Assembly (NCBI GenBank): GCA_037447655.1
Contig: JBBHKE010001357.1
Location: 1 to 32,998 of the forward strand
DNA from: Zygnema cylindricum
Taxonomy: Eukaryota > Streptophyta > Zygnematophyceae > Zygnematales > Zygnemataceae
Length of the DNA stretch: 32,998 nucleotides
Reading direction: 5' to 3'
The translations under genes and the position numbers were made by a program. Under the pieces are notes generated by a model. That model was not told where the DNA came from and made no database searches. It saw nothing but the letters and a program-made list of their open reading frames with translations. Of the stretch, positions 14,040 through 25,053 are shown piece after piece (position 1 is the stretch's first letter; the number at the start of each line of letters is the position of its first letter).

Positions 14040-15934
14040 TCCCGAATGTGTTCAAGTTTCTGGTTTTTCCTTTCTCACCTCCGATTTGTTTTCTGCACAT
14101 TACTCCTCAGTTGTTGCCTAAAGCTATTCTAAGATTTGGTCAAACGTCTAGATCTGTAAAGATTCTGTGATGGAAACGGAAAGGAAATTTCCACACAGAA
14201 ACTGGTAGTTTGAGAACAGCAATTTATAAGATAGTCGATTACGTAAATGGGTAAATGGCAAAATCTCAAATAGCTTTTCAGACAACTGATACAAGTGAAT
14301 TTCGAGAAGCAAGGACAGTCTGTATATATAGATTTACGTGTATTTTAGGTTTCGGATCAAAATGGTCATAGGATACAACATAGGTAGGTAGTGCCGAAAT
14401 TTGATAGAAAGAAGCATGAGTACAAAATGTGGAAGTCCAAAAAATAAATTCTGTATTATAATATTGGTGTTTAATATTAATGAATTTCGTGGGACTCTCA
14501 CTTAAGCTCAAAAAATTCCTAATGCGGAGGAGTTGTAAGAATGTTGTCGGTAGTTCCATAATAGAAATGCCCGAAACAAATATTAAATCAAGCTTTGTTG
14601 AACCATTTTTGGAACAAATACATATTCTTTCCATTCCTGGATCCTTCTTGGGAGTGAGTGACGCTTCTTCCTTCAAAAGATCGAGACGGAGTCTAAATAG
14701 TAATTGCCAGTCTGGGAAGAGAAGAGATTAGTTGTTATGAAGTAATAAGCATAACTTTTAGTCAACGGACCTTCTGCCGTTGAAATGGATGAATATATTT
14801 CCAGATAATTACGTTTAGTGTATATTCTAGTGGAAAAAAAGTTTGACAGAAAAATACCCACAGCGTTCAGTTGCAGGCGAGTTGTCGGAATGGTATCGCA
14901 ATTGAAATGTTATTCTGTTTTGTAATTACTTCACGTTTATTAATTTGAAAAGAAACAGAATAATGCTACCATCATAATTCCAGATGGGAAGCTAAACTTC
15001 CACTGCTAAGCAGAATCTTGCATGTGTTCTTTTAAAAGCATTCTCTTTTTCTCCACTCCTCTCCACCCCCCTTTTCTTCTTCTCAAACTACGATTGGGAC
15101 CCAAAAATATTACAAACCTTCAATAATATGGAGTAAAAAAAGACTTAACACCTTACTTTTGAGATTCAATTGGGAGTGAAACAAGAAGGAGCCCAACTCC
15201 AATAAATTTCACCTTTCCTACAGTAGAACCATTTTATAATTAGCGTACAAAATACCGGAATTAATTAATAAATTAGGTCGGCTTAATAGAAAATGATGTT
15301 TTTTAGCATTCTCGTGATGCTTATCAGATGACATTTCAATTGCTGTTCAAAATTATGAAGAACAACATAAATCTCAAATACTTTCAAATGATATCACGAG
15401 AAAAAATTGGGCGAAGAAGAAACAGAGTTAATATTATCAAAATTAAAATGGAGAATTTCATAGACAAGAAGATATAAGAACTCCCATTTCCTCTCCCAAC
15501 ACCAAAAACCTAAACCAAAATCCAAACCGTAACCTGTTCGTAAAATACAACTATTGTCAAGATTTGTTTCTCCTAACTGCACACAGTTTAAAAACACACC
15601 AAAAAAGGTGAAAAAACCAGGGCATACCTTATGGTATTCCTGGAAAAAAAGGAGAAACGCAATATCTTGAATGTATAATAGGGTAGAGACACCAATTTAG
15701 CTGTTAAGTGCTGTGAGATGCAAATAATGTTGGAAAAAAAGTTCATTCTGAGTGAATTTTACATTTGTATCGTATTTGGTTTCAGCAGTTTCTGTTTTGC
15801 AGTACTGTACAGAAGGAGACCTAAAAAAAATGATTTTTTATACCATCTGCAAAAAATTCTATACAGAGAAAATGGAAAGAAAAAAAAGGGTTGACTTTTT
15901 GACAGGGTATTCTTCTATATTTGGGAAACTTTCG
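14040..15934. other. Convergent intergenic region between MYB genes 2 and 3
   Basis: The 3' ends of genes 2 (plus) and 3 (minus) face each other across 1.9 kb of A+T-rich DNA. AATAAA at about 14444 is a possible poly(A) signal for gene 2. No MITE of the families seen elsewhere was found here and no open frame has a recognisable product. Confidence 0.5.
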
Positions 15935-18824
15935 TCAAAATGTGAAAGACTGGTTTTTGGAAAATAAAGAGAGGAGATAGGTTGAGACGGGGGAAAGACT
16001 GGAAGAGGGATGTTGAAACTCACAGTTTTCCACTTTTTGAAATGTGGGATTGTGAGTTTTTGGGACAAAAGTGTTTTCTGGTTTAACACGTGGGATCACA
16101 TTAATATTGGTTTGGTTCTCGACTGCATCCATCCGAAAAATGTTTGACTTTTCCTGATTAACTTTGCTGTTTTGGATAATTTGAGAAAGTCCATCTCCAC
16201 CAGAAAAGTTCAGTGTTGAAGGAGAGGACGAATAATTTCGAGGAGAGTTTTTGAAACCAGATAACTCAGAAATCAAGTTTTTTAAATCGGTTTCGAGGGA
16301 AATAGGACCCGCGGTAAAAGAATCTCCTCCACTACTTGAGCCATTAGTTTCGGGTGGAGCCTGAAACGTAAAATTATCTGTATGTGTTTTATCGCAAAAG
16401 TTGTCGACATTTCCCCAATTAGGATTTGGAAAACCGAGGTCATCGAGGGAGGAAAGTTTCGCAGATTGTGGTACGATTTCATTTTGCAGGGGAATTTCAT
16501 AAATATTTGTATTTTTGATAAAAACGGAGGGTTTGTGAAGTTGAGGAAGACTTGACGACGTGTACGGGACATTACTGTTTTCGTCAGTTTCTGCCAAGGG
16601 AAAGTCGTCAAAAAAGTCTGTTATTTTAAACAAACTTGTTTCTCCGGAAACTGTTGAAGGAACTACCTTCATTTCAGAAAAAAAATCATCGCTCGATGAA
16701 AGAAGGTTGTTAAGAAGAGAATCCAGTTCTGTCAAGCTACTCTCCGTCCTGTTGTTATCTTTTTCCATTCCTGTTTTCGACAAATTTTCGATCCCGTCCA
16801 CTCTCTCTGGAAAAGATGATATGTTTGGTTCAGAAAAGCTGGTCTGTCCATCAACCGATTCAGCTAAAGGTGATAGGAAATTTGAGCTTTGGGATGGAGA
16901 AACAAAACATGGAGAGGTTTGAGCAGAAAAATTATCGTGTTCCCAAATGTTGTCGCCTCGCCCTTCTGTTACAAAACTCTCGATTTCAGGAACTATTGTA
17001 GGACTTTTGGAGAATATCACGGGGGTTTCCATGGTGGAACAAGTCCGTTGATGAAAGTTAAAATGGGAACTTTCACAAGAGCTTTGACTTATAGGAGATC
17101 CATGTGTATTCACTGTAAATGTTGTGTCGGCCGTAATAGGATTTTCTGATTTTGAGGCACAATTTGAAGACAAACTTTGCTGGAAATGAGAAAGAGGGAG
17201 AACCGAAGAACTTTCAGTTTTGCTTTTCGCTTCCTCCTGGAAACCACAAACACAATATCCTCTGTCAGAGTCAACTACATTGTAAGAAAAGAAAACATTA
17301 TGTGGTTTGAATTTCACTTTGATCATCAAAGACAGTTTGGAGGCTCAGAAAAACCCGTTTTGCACTCATCAATATAGGCAAGGTCGGTTATTTCCTCTAA
17401 TTGCTATTTTTTAGAGAGTGTGTGTTAAGCAACTGATGCCTGACTCAGCTGCCATTCCTTTTAGTTTTCCGTAAAATTTAAAACTACATTAAACGCTTTT
17501 GTACAAAGAAAAACTTCCCTCGTTTTACGGTTTATGGTCTGGGTCCAGGAAAAAGTGACTGCATTATCTTCCAATGCTCCTCCTGCACTGAAAAATGCTA
17601 CTGCAGAAAATTTAATAAGGTAAATAAAACAGTGAAAGAAAAACCAGTCAGATTTGTGACAAAATTCCTCTAAAGCATGTGTGTGTTTGTGAATTTGAGC
17701 ATCTATGTACTGTGCAGTTATCACTCAGTCTGCCCCGACAAGGAAATGAAACCAAATACGTGACACAGGCTAATTCTAATGCAAGTTTTCCCCTTCCCTC
17801 TTACCTCTCTGAAACGAGAGGGAAGGGGGAAACTTAAAACTGGGCATAAGCCTTAATGCCCTCAAGTGTCTCTGTCTCAAGAAAAGATGAGAGAAACTTT
17901 TTTCCACTTTTTCCATTGGAGTCCTGCATTCAGTGCATTGTACTAAATTCATTGCTGCATGCCTTCGTGTTAAGAAAATAGAATCGGTGTCCATTTTCCA
18001 GTTTCCCCTTCCCTCTCACCTCTCTGATCTGCGCGAGTATCTGGGCGTAGTGCTTCTTCAGACTCGAGTTCCAGTAGTTCTGCAAAAGGGAGGCAGAGAC
18101 AGAGAGGTAAGTGACGCGCCACTCTCGCCCTTCCTCTCTCACAGTCCCCACATTTCCTCCCAAGTACCTCAATTCCCAATATTCCTTTTATTTTATATTT
18201 CCTCGCTTTTCTCTGCAGATCCTCTTTCTACTTTCCCCCTTTTCCCAATTCCCCCTTTTGGACTGTTTCCCACTGCTCCTCCTTCTCCATTCCTCACATT
18301 CTCCAGATTCCCCCGAGTTTCCCCATTTCCTTTCCCTCTTCCCCTCTTCCCAAACTCCCTCCCTTTCGCCCTTTCCAACTCCTCCCACTTTCCCACATTT
18401 TCCACGTCCCATCACTTCTATATTCTTCCCGTCTCATTTCCTTCCCCTTTCTTTTCCCTTCCCCTCCCCGCCCCCTCTCTTCCCGGCTCCCTCCTCTGAC
18501 CTTGACCGCGTTGTCGGTCCTCCCCCTGAGCCCCCGGCTGATGGCTGCCCAGCGCCTCCCCCGCTGCGCCACTCCGAGCACGATGGCGCGGCGCTCGCGC
18601 GCAGTGAAGGGCGCGTGCGTCAGCTCCGGCCGCAGGTAGTTGCGCCACCGCATGCGGCAGCTCTTCGCGCTCCGCCGCCCCCCCAGCGCCGCCGCCACCG
18701 CGCCCCACTGCCGCGCGCCCGCCCGCGCCACCGCAAGCCGCAGCTCCGCGTCCTCGGAAGGACTCCACGCGCCGCGCCGGAGGGAGGGGGGAGCGGCGAC
18801 ACGTGGCAGCTCGGATGAATCCAT
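15935..18824 (-). CDS. R2R3-MYB transcription factor, gene 3 (three coding exons)
   Basis: The predicted protein is a 561-residue nuclear regulator. Exons are 18824-18501 (108 aa), 18079-18020 (20 aa) and 17236-15935 (433 aa), all phase 0. Donors are AAG|GTCAGA and GAG|GTGAGA; acceptors are TTTTGCAG|AAC and TTTCCAG|GAG. R2 has Trp20, Trp40 and Trp60; R3 has Phe73, Trp92 and Trp111. Exon 2 encodes NYWNSSLKKHYAQILAQIRE. The tail starts EEAKSK, like EEATNP in gene 2, but is otherwise barely alignable with the other tails. It is Ser/Asn/Phe-rich with acidic-hydrophobic patches such as LTELDSLLNNLL (about 296-307) and SDDFF, a plausible activation region. The FTLEEL-type motif of genes 1, 2 and 4 was not found. 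The N-terminus (SSELPRVA) resembles gene 4. Targets are unknown. Confidence 0.88.
17787..17830 (-). repeat. Second copy of the exon 2 donor context inside a hairpin, intron 2 of gene 3
   Basis: On the plus strand CCCCTTCCCTCTTACCTCTCTGA repeats the exon 2 boundary at about 18005-18027 almost exactly. On the sense strand this gives a cryptic donor GAGAG|GTAAGAG at 17804. A 12-bp inverted repeat (CCCCTTCCCTCT and AGAGGGAAGGGG) places this donor in the loop of a possible hairpin. Confidence 0.65.
17840..18019 (-). other. Conserved block at the start of intron 2 of MYB gene 3
   Basis: This is the partner of 10881-11062 in gene 2. It keeps the GCAGCAATGAATTTAGTACA word and GAGGGCATTAAGGCTTATGC, with non-triplet indels. 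Retention of this intron would add about 29 codons before a stop, removing the C-terminal region. Confidence 0.7.
18080..18500 (-). other. Intron 1 of MYB gene 3, purine-rich on the sense strand
   Basis: The intron splits R3 after NAVK, at the same place and phase as in gene 2. The plus strand is C/T-rich, so the transcript is G/A-rich, as in gene 2 intron 1. Confidence 0.85.
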
Positions 18825-19027
18825 GGCCGGTTTGGTACTGTGAGACGGACTGGAGTCGGGGTCTGGGAAACGCTAGGTGTTGAGTGAGATTTCGCGCGTT
18901 GTTCTCCTTTGTTTTCCGTGCTTCGCTCTTTCAGGCTTGTCACTGTTTCGGAGGATAGTGAGAGGCTGTTTTAGACGAGGCAGACACGTGTGTTTTGCCG
19001 GCAAATCGTACACGGTAACCGAGAAGG
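18825..19027 (-). promoter_or_regulatory. Short upstream region of MYB gene 3
   Basis: Only about 200 bases separate the ATG of gene 3 from a MITE. I see no GA tract like those of genes 1 and 2. The core promoter may therefore lie in, or be altered by, the MITE at 19028-19591. Confidence 0.4.
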
Positions 19028-19591
19028 TACACCGCCAATCGCTATTAGCGTAGTGTACGCTAATTCCGTCCCGCTTTTTTTTATTTTTATTCTCCAATAG
19101 CGTAGCTTATTCTATTTTTTCCTGTATGCCATTTAGGGTTATTTTCCAAGTACCGTACAAAACAAAATTACGTTGTCTTTTAAATAGTGTGGTGTACGGT
19201 TCGAGTCATACCGTACATAACTGTACCTTTTTAAGTGAAAAAGTATGATTAATGAGTTTTAGTAACCGCGGACGCATGAGAATAAGCGCTCTAAAAAGGG
19301 GATAAAATCGGGTTGTCAAATATCACGTTCGCACATATTCGTCCAGCAACCACGTTTCGACTGTGTGAACGTACGATTTGTGTACGATTTGTCAGATTTT
19401 GTACAATTACCTGTATTAGTGTAAGCATGTTTGCGACCGACATTTTTTTTTTCAAAGACCCAAATTATAATTATTAAACAATTAGAATGTATGTTTTTTT
19501 TCAAAATTTTCAAATTCTTAATTAGCGTAAACCACGGTGATTATTCATATACGCTAAAGAAACTTCTACGCTAATAGCGATTGGCGGTGTA
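19028..19591. mobile_element. TA-flanked MITE, CACCGCCAATCG type (copy 1)
   Basis: The ends are a 25-bp perfect inverted repeat, 19028-19052 against 19567-19591, beginning TACACCGCCAATCGC. Only TA is common to both flanks, which fits a TA target site as in Tc1/mariner-Stowaway elements. Next to the TIR is a shared inner word, GTACGCTAATTCCGTCCCGC. No coding capacity is seen. It lies about 200 bp upstream of gene 3. Confidence 0.75.
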
Positions 19592-20282
19592 GTGGTAGAT
19601 CGACGTGACTTGTCGTGTTGCGCAGCGCGAGAATGCGCGGATAGATGTCGGCTGGCGTGTTCCCCCGTGTAGCGATCTTCTTTGGCAGTATCTTGTGCGC
19701 CGCAATTCGCCGCAAGCGGCTTCGGAAAGCATCCATGTGATATGCGTACTGTACGGACATGTTCCCATCGAATTTATGCTATAATAACGAATGGATTTTG
19801 ATTGGTCAGAAGTCTTGCTGACAGAAATCGTTGACATTAACTTGTTTGTTTGTCGGCCAAGTTGCCGTGTAAGTTGAGACCGTCAGCCGCTAACTATATT
19901 CTCTCGTATCGCTATGGACAACAAGGTAACAACAAAAGTTTCTATTCACCTTTTTTCTGGTATGCTGCTTTCACTAATGGACAACAACATAAAAACAAAA
20001 AGTTTTTTGGTCCTTACTTCAGCAGTCCGTTTCGCTTGCGCGACATGACTCGTTAGCGCATGGGCATCCACGTCTGCCTCCAAACAAAATATTAATTTCA
20101 TTTCTACAGTCGCGAGGGCAGAAACAAATGGCCAATTAGACCGTAACCGACCACCAATTAATTTTTCACTGTAGCGCTTTTCTCTACTACAGCTGTGCAG
20201 TAATCCACCGTCAGTATGGTTAACCTGCATTGTGCGTATTATACGGTTAACCGGAAGCACTCAAACTTTATCGTCCAGTGCA
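19592..20282. other. Intergenic DNA, no gene called
   Basis: A 64-codon open frame on the minus strand (19566-19760) has a protein-like composition, but it overlaps the MITE end and shows no domain I know. Nothing else is supported. Confidence 0.4.
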
Positions 20283-20419
20283 GTACACCGTGATTCGCTA
20301 TTAGTGTTGAGAAATAATTAGTTTAAAGAAACAATTAATGTTATCAACTCTATTCTGGGTTCAAAGGCCTAACGCCAACAAAACATTAATGCTAATTTGT
20401 ACATATAACCCTAATTTTG

Positions 20420-20630
20420 TAGTGTTGGGTATCGGGTAAATTCATATCGCTATAATTGCGATATTCGATGTATCGAATATCGATCGAGCAGATTCCTCGA
20501 TATATCGTACCGGGACCAACATAAATTATAGCGATATATATCGCAAAAAAATGGGTGTCCGTACAATCATAGTACGGAAAATCGTACGGAAAATCGTACG
20601 AGTATTAACACCCACCCCCCCCCCCCCCCC

Positions 20631-20668
<38 letters not shown>

Positions 20669-20841
20669 GGGGTTGAAAAAAAAAAAGAAAATTTTTATTT
20701 TTTTTATGGCTCAATATATCGGCGATACGATATATCGCGATAATTTGGTTTTCGATATATCGAAGCGATATATCGATTATCGGGTACCTGAAATTCGATA
20801 TATATCGAATATCGGCAAAGGGTCCTCGATACCCAACACTA
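20420..20841. mobile_element. hAT-like MITE copy 2
   Basis: The ends TAGTGTTGGGTATCGGG and CGATACCCAACACTA form a clean inverted repeat. The flanks TAATTTTG and TTAATTTG agree at 6 of 8 positions, a worn 8-bp target-site duplication. It is short compared with copies 1 and 3 (422 bp against 808 and 897). Its centre is a poly(C)-poly(G) junction. Confidence 0.78.
20615..20667. repeat. Poly(C)18-poly(G)35 junction
   Basis: Eighteen C are followed directly by thirty-five G, framed by AACACCCA before and TGGGGTTG after, which are themselves roughly complementary. The structure is a foldback of homopolymers in the middle of hAT-like MITE 2. It may be a true G-quadruplex/hairpin or an assembly artefact. 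Confidence 0.9.
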
Positions 20842-21081
20842 TTAATTTGGATACACATTTCCATAGAGTACACCGTGAATCGCTATTAGCGTTAATAACG
20901 CTAAATCAGCGCCCCCAAATTTTGACCCTCGTACGTAGAATAAAATTAATAACTCTAATTGCTTTTTTTTACGTTTAGTATAGTTACTTTCTATTTAGCG
21001 TTATAACTCTTAGGGTATGGTTACATCAAACGAAAACGGAGGTTTAATACATAATTTTGTACCTGCCCGTACCATGTCTTA

Positions 21082-21892
21082 GGGTATTTTCGCATGTGCT
21101 AAAGTTAGAGTTATTTTCTGTCGATTTCCTCCATAACTAAGAAAAAAACGAGAAAATCCGCAGCCGTACCAAAAAATAGAAATTACCACCGTACAAGTTG
21201 CGTTACTTTTAAACTTTATACGTACAGTAGTTTGTCGTCTAGCACGATACAATTTGTCGTTTAGCGCATTTCGACCCACTTTTCGCATCCCTTCAACACA
21301 TATTCAAACTTTACATCAAATCACCTCGCGAGGTGATTTGAAATAAAGTCCAATAAGGTGGGCAAATAGGCAAACACTGTCGCACGTGTCTGCAGTTTTT
21401 TACAAATTTTGTGCGCGGAGTACCAAAAAAAAACACACTGTACGTTTCCAGCCTGTGCGTAATGTTTTGCGTGCGCTGATCCGTACGAGGGTTGTCTCTC
21501 TCAAAAACACGTGTCTTCACACATACGGCGTATGAAAAATATTGGCCACCTGTCGGCAAGTGGGAAAACGATAAACGAAACCGCAAATTTTGTGCGACAG
21601 CGAAAGGTATTTTAGGGTTTCGACACGTCGACAATGTGGCGTACGGACGTTACGAAGTCACACAAATTGTACAACGTGCAGAGAAACGCCTCAAATTGAA
21701 GGCGAGTGGAAGTTTCGCCTCATTTTATGTACCACTTCATCTGTCACAATTCTTCGTACATGTCTACGTAAGTCACTTTTTTAAGTGACAAGTTATTTGC
21801 GTTTACATCCAAATGCTTTGAAAGCTGTACGGAGAATCTTCGCTAAAAAACAAAGTAGTAAGTCTAAGTTTCGGTTACATGCGAAAATACCC
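21082..21892. mobile_element. PIF/Harbinger-like MITE nested in A1 (copy E2)
   Basis: TIRs GGGTATTTTCGCATGTG and TACATGCGAAAATACCC are flanked by TTA on both sides (21079-21081, 21893-21895). The matching place in element A2 (near 30381-30385) has no insertion and reads CGTACTATAT, an empty site. A perfect 26-bp palindrome lies at 21316-21341. Confidence 0.82.
21316..21341. repeat. Perfect 26-bp palindrome around CACCTCGCGAGGTG
   Basis: The sequence is its own reverse complement over 26 bases. It sits 234 bases from the left end of copy E2, at the place where the related elements also carry a hairpin. Confidence 0.9.
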
Positions 21893-22048
21893 TTACTATA
21901 TTTTCTTGAGTTTCTTGAAAACAACATTACAAAAAATAAGATTACGATTCTCCGTATCCGGGAGAAAACATTGACCGTCCGATTACATTTTGTTCTTGAT
22001 CCGATTACATTTTGGTCTTCATCTGCGAAGCAATCTCTCCATCCGCCT

Positions 22049-22093
22049 CTGTAATGGTGAACCCACCTCGCGGAGGTGATTTCACCATTACAG
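22049..22093. repeat. 45-bp hairpin in element A1
   Basis: Arms CTGTAATGGTGAA and TTCACCATTACAG surround an inner CACCTCGCGGAGGTG. The equivalent hairpin in A2 (31303-31345) has a paired change that keeps the stem. Confidence 0.88.
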
Positions 22094-22518
22094 AACCAGT
22101 CAATTCGCTACACCTAGACGATAGACACGTGCGTCGATGAAAAATTAAAATTTTCCCACGTTCCCAAAGTCACGTGCCTTCGAACAAGGTGACCGTAAAA
22201 TCTTTGCCAAAAAGAAATACGGTTTTTTCCTGAAAGTCAACAGAGTGAAGGAGAACTCTGGGGTGCATTGACGCGGTACACTTGTGAAGTACACGTACGC
22301 TAATACGCAAGTACGGATTTCCATACGAAAATTGTCGGTTTACAAATCTTTGACGATTTTAGAGGTTTTGACCGTCAACTTACGTGGAGCCACTCATATC
22401 AGAACACGTATGTAAAAACTTATTTAGAGGTGATACAGGATGTAACCGAGGCCTCTGTAATACATAAATTTTGTTGTCCGTACTATTACAAAGACCTCTT
22501 GATGTAACCATACCCTAA

Positions 22519-23295
22519 GGGTATGTCCCCATGTGCATAAGTCAGGGTTTTTTTCTGTCGTTTTCCTATAAAACTTAGCGACGTACTGCCTAAGTTGCAA
22601 CCGTACGAAGGAGTCGCAAATTTGTAGAGTACAATTTGCGTCATCCTCGAATTTAAGATGTATGAAAAATTGTCGTCTTGTGTGTTTCGACCCACTTCCA
22701 CGACAAAAAACGCCATCTTCAACCTTACGTTTAAAACACATGCGCGATGTGTTTTAAAACTAGGTATTTCTGATAAAAAATAGGAACATATATTCGCACG
22801 TGGCGTAATTTTCGAAAAATTTAATACGATTTCCAAGGACAAAGAAAAGTTCAGAATTTGCTATGTTTTGTGCGTTTGCGTTCGAATACAAGAAGAAAAG
22901 TACACAATTTGTTTGGATTTGTCCGTTTTCGTCCAGTACAAATTTATTTTTTGCAGGGGTCTTCAAATTCCGATGCCATTTCACGTCGAACGGATAGGAG
23001 ACGCAAAGGCAAAGCGCCTCGTCTTCAACCGTGAAACGGCACAGGGTGGAAGGCGGTACGTCTACAATGTCACGGTAAGACATGCGACGTCACAACCAGT
23101 TCCAAAAAATAACGTGCGACTACAGATTGTAGATGTTGACAACCGTCACATGTATTGTCAACGTATACAATCGTCACAAGCGTAAGTTACGATTTCGTCC
23201 TTACAGACATAGGGACACTTGAAAACCGGGTCCGGCGGATCCGCGCTAAAATACTAAGTAAGTTCGCTAAGTTACAAGTATATGGGGATATACCC
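22519..23295. mobile_element. PIF/Harbinger-like MITE, GGGTATGTCCCC type (copy E3)
   Basis: TIRs GGGTATGTCCCCATGTG and ATATGGGGATATACCC are flanked by TAA on both sides (22516-22518, 23296-23298). It is 777 bp. A 12-bp stem hairpin (TTTAAAACACAT, loop GCGCG) lies at 22730-22758, 211 bases from the left end. It is inserted directly at the right end of A1. An exact copy is at 31772-32548. Confidence 0.82.
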
Positions 23296-23640
23296 TAAGT
23301 TTATACAGTATGTGACATTTCGTACTAAAATTGCTGGTTATCTGGTTCAGAAAACGTACCAAAGAAAGGCGTCGACACGCGAAAGTGAGTGCGTCGACAC
23401 GAAAAATCGCACTCGGATTTGATTCTCAGTGATAAAGACGAAGGGAAATCACGCTAACCTGTTCTCACATGCTCAATGTGAACACAGGATATACCGGGTA
23501 CACCATGGGGAAAGTGTACTCAAATTAGCGTCGGTGAATAAATTACAGTAACAAATTTTATGGCGAAGGGCCTTTAACCCGAACTAGAGTTAATAACACT
23601 ATTTGTTTTATTACACTAGTTATTTGTAATCGCTAATAGC

Positions 23641-24537
23641 TAGTGTTGTGTATCGGTAAAAAACTTATCGCGATAACACCGATACCGATAGTTATCGGTT
23701 ATCGAACGGTCAGAGGTACCGATATATCGGTCCGAGACCAACAAATTCCGTATCGGCGATAACTATAAAAATATATAGTACGCATACTATATTACGTTAC
23801 TAAATACTGTATTATACTATTTTCATTATATAGCGTGTCATGCCACGTGTACGATTCTGTTCCGTAACTATTAACTGAATATTATTACGGGCAACGCAGC
23901 ACAGAAAATGCTGGCCGGTTAACTGAACAAAAAATTTTTACGGCAACGTACGAAATTTACAGACAAACTGGTGAGCATGGAACGGGAAAGGACGGCGGAC
24001 ACAAAGTACAACGGTCGCAAAATAATATTCTGCGCGCCGCCGGAATCGAACGGACGGCTTGGAATGAAAAAGTACGAGCGGACGGCCAGCGTGAGCCCGG
24101 AATGGCTCTTTTGGCAGCTTTTGCCAAAAAAGCTGACAGATTGACACGTGGCAGGTGTCCAGTGGATCCCAAGGAATAAAGGGACAAAGTCATGGCGTCG
24201 GATGTGAAAGGTACATCGTTTTTATTGTATCCGTACCAAAATAGTACAGACGTCATGGCGGCTACTGTACTTTCTGCATGTACGGGGAATAAGACGTACA
24301 TCTGAGTGTACATGCCGTACATTTATATGTACGGCTAGTACATTTAGCTGTACGGCACGTACATTTATCGCCGATAGCTGTCGTTATCGGTGTTATCGCT
24401 GATAAGTACCCGATATTATCGGTTACTTATCGGCGATAAGACCGATAACAATATATCGAACCAATATATCGATTATCGGGAACCCGAAAAATGGTCCATA
24501 TCGGTTATTGGTAAATGCTTACCGATACACAACACTA
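23641..24537. mobile_element. hAT-like MITE copy 3
   Basis: TIRs TAGTGTTGTGTATCGG and CCGATACACAACACTA form a perfect inverted repeat. Flanks CTAATAGC and ATAATAGC agree at 7 of 8 positions. The inner part shares GCCACGTGTACG and GTTCCGTAACT with related positions of copy 1. A G+C-rich central stretch (23960-24200) has no recognisable transposase or zinc finger. Confidence 0.8.
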
Positions 24538-24756
24538 ATAATAGCGATTCACGGCGTGCTGTACTGTAGACCACTTCCTTTCGCGACCTCGGCCTCGCAC
24601 ATGACAAAATCGCGCACAAATATTTGCATTTTGGGCTATTTGCTGGGTACTTTTTCTGTACTTTAATACAATATAACGAGCAATTTGCGCAAGGACTGCC
24701 ACTATTTAAGTACCTCCGATTTAGTGTAGATGACAGTAATTAAAATGTGTCTCTGC

Positions 24757-24976
24757 TACACCGCCAATCGTTATTAGCGTTGTGTACGCTAATTCCGTCC
24801 CGCTTTTTTTTATTTTATTATCAAATAGAATTATCGACACTATTTAAAAAAAACCCTAATTCCTAATTAAAATAGACGATTTCTTCGAAAATTTTCAAAT
24901 TCCCAATTAGCGTAAACCACGCTAATTATTTTTATACGCTAAAAAAGCTTACACGCTAATAACGATTGGCGGTGTA
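24757..24976. mobile_element. TA-flanked MITE, CACCGCCAATCG type (copy 2)
   Basis: A 220-bp element with inverted ends TACACCGCCAATCGTTATTA and TAATAACGATTGGCGGTGTA. Inner TGTACGCTAATTCCGTCCCG is shared with copy 1 at 19028. TIR changes in one arm are matched in the other. Beyond TA the flanks differ. Confidence 0.8.
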
Positions 24977-25053
24977 GCGTAGAGAATAAAACTTTACTGT
25001 TAATTATGTTTTCGGTCTATTTTATGTTAAAGGTTTTAATTAGGGTGCCTATA

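Larger units (their letters stand above)
20283..20868. mobile_element. Left part of a TACACCGTG-type element carrying a hAT-like MITE
   Basis: It begins TACACCGTGATTCGCTATTA, close to the ends of the TA-flanked MITEs. It contains GGCCTAACGCCAACAAAACA, which recurs in reverse at about 6020-6050. The element at 20420-20841 is inserted in it. No matching right end is visible before the next TACACCGTG start at 20869. Confidence 0.5.
21013..22515. mobile_element. PIF/Harbinger-like element, GGGTATGGTTACATC type (copy A1)
   Basis: The ends GGGTATGGTTACATC and GATGTAACCATACCC are perfect inverted repeats, flanked by TTA (21010-21012) and TAA (22516-22518). Without the nested copy at 21082-21892 it is about 690 bp. 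A 45-bp hairpin lies at 22049-22093. It has no transposase frame. Copy A2 is at 29851-31768. Confidence 0.75.
20869..24563. mobile_element. Composite nest: TACACCGTG-type host element with inserted MITEs
   Basis: The host starts TACACCGTGAATCGCTATTA (20869) and ends GATTCACGGCGTGCTGTA (about 24546-24563). Host sequence remains at 20869-21012, 23299-23640 and 24538-24563. Inserted in it are the GGTTACATC element 21013-22515 (itself carrying 21082-21892), the GGGTATGTCCCC element 22519-23295, and hAT-like MITE 3 at 23641-24537, which interrupts the host's right TIR. Confidence 0.6.

Noticed and set aside
21316-21341. Palindrome as a transcription terminator
   Set aside because: This is a eukaryotic repeat region with no gene just upstream; related elements have a hairpin at the same place.
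22424-23185. Overlapping frames of 105-118 codons repeated exactly at 31677-32438
   Set aside because: They lie inside a MITE with TAA flanks, overlap on both strands and show no transposase motif; their identity reflects duplicated DNA.
23957-24322. 121-codon frame in the centre of hAT-like MITE 3
   Set aside because: No BED zinc finger or hAT dimerisation signature is visible, and the frame is absent from the shorter copies.
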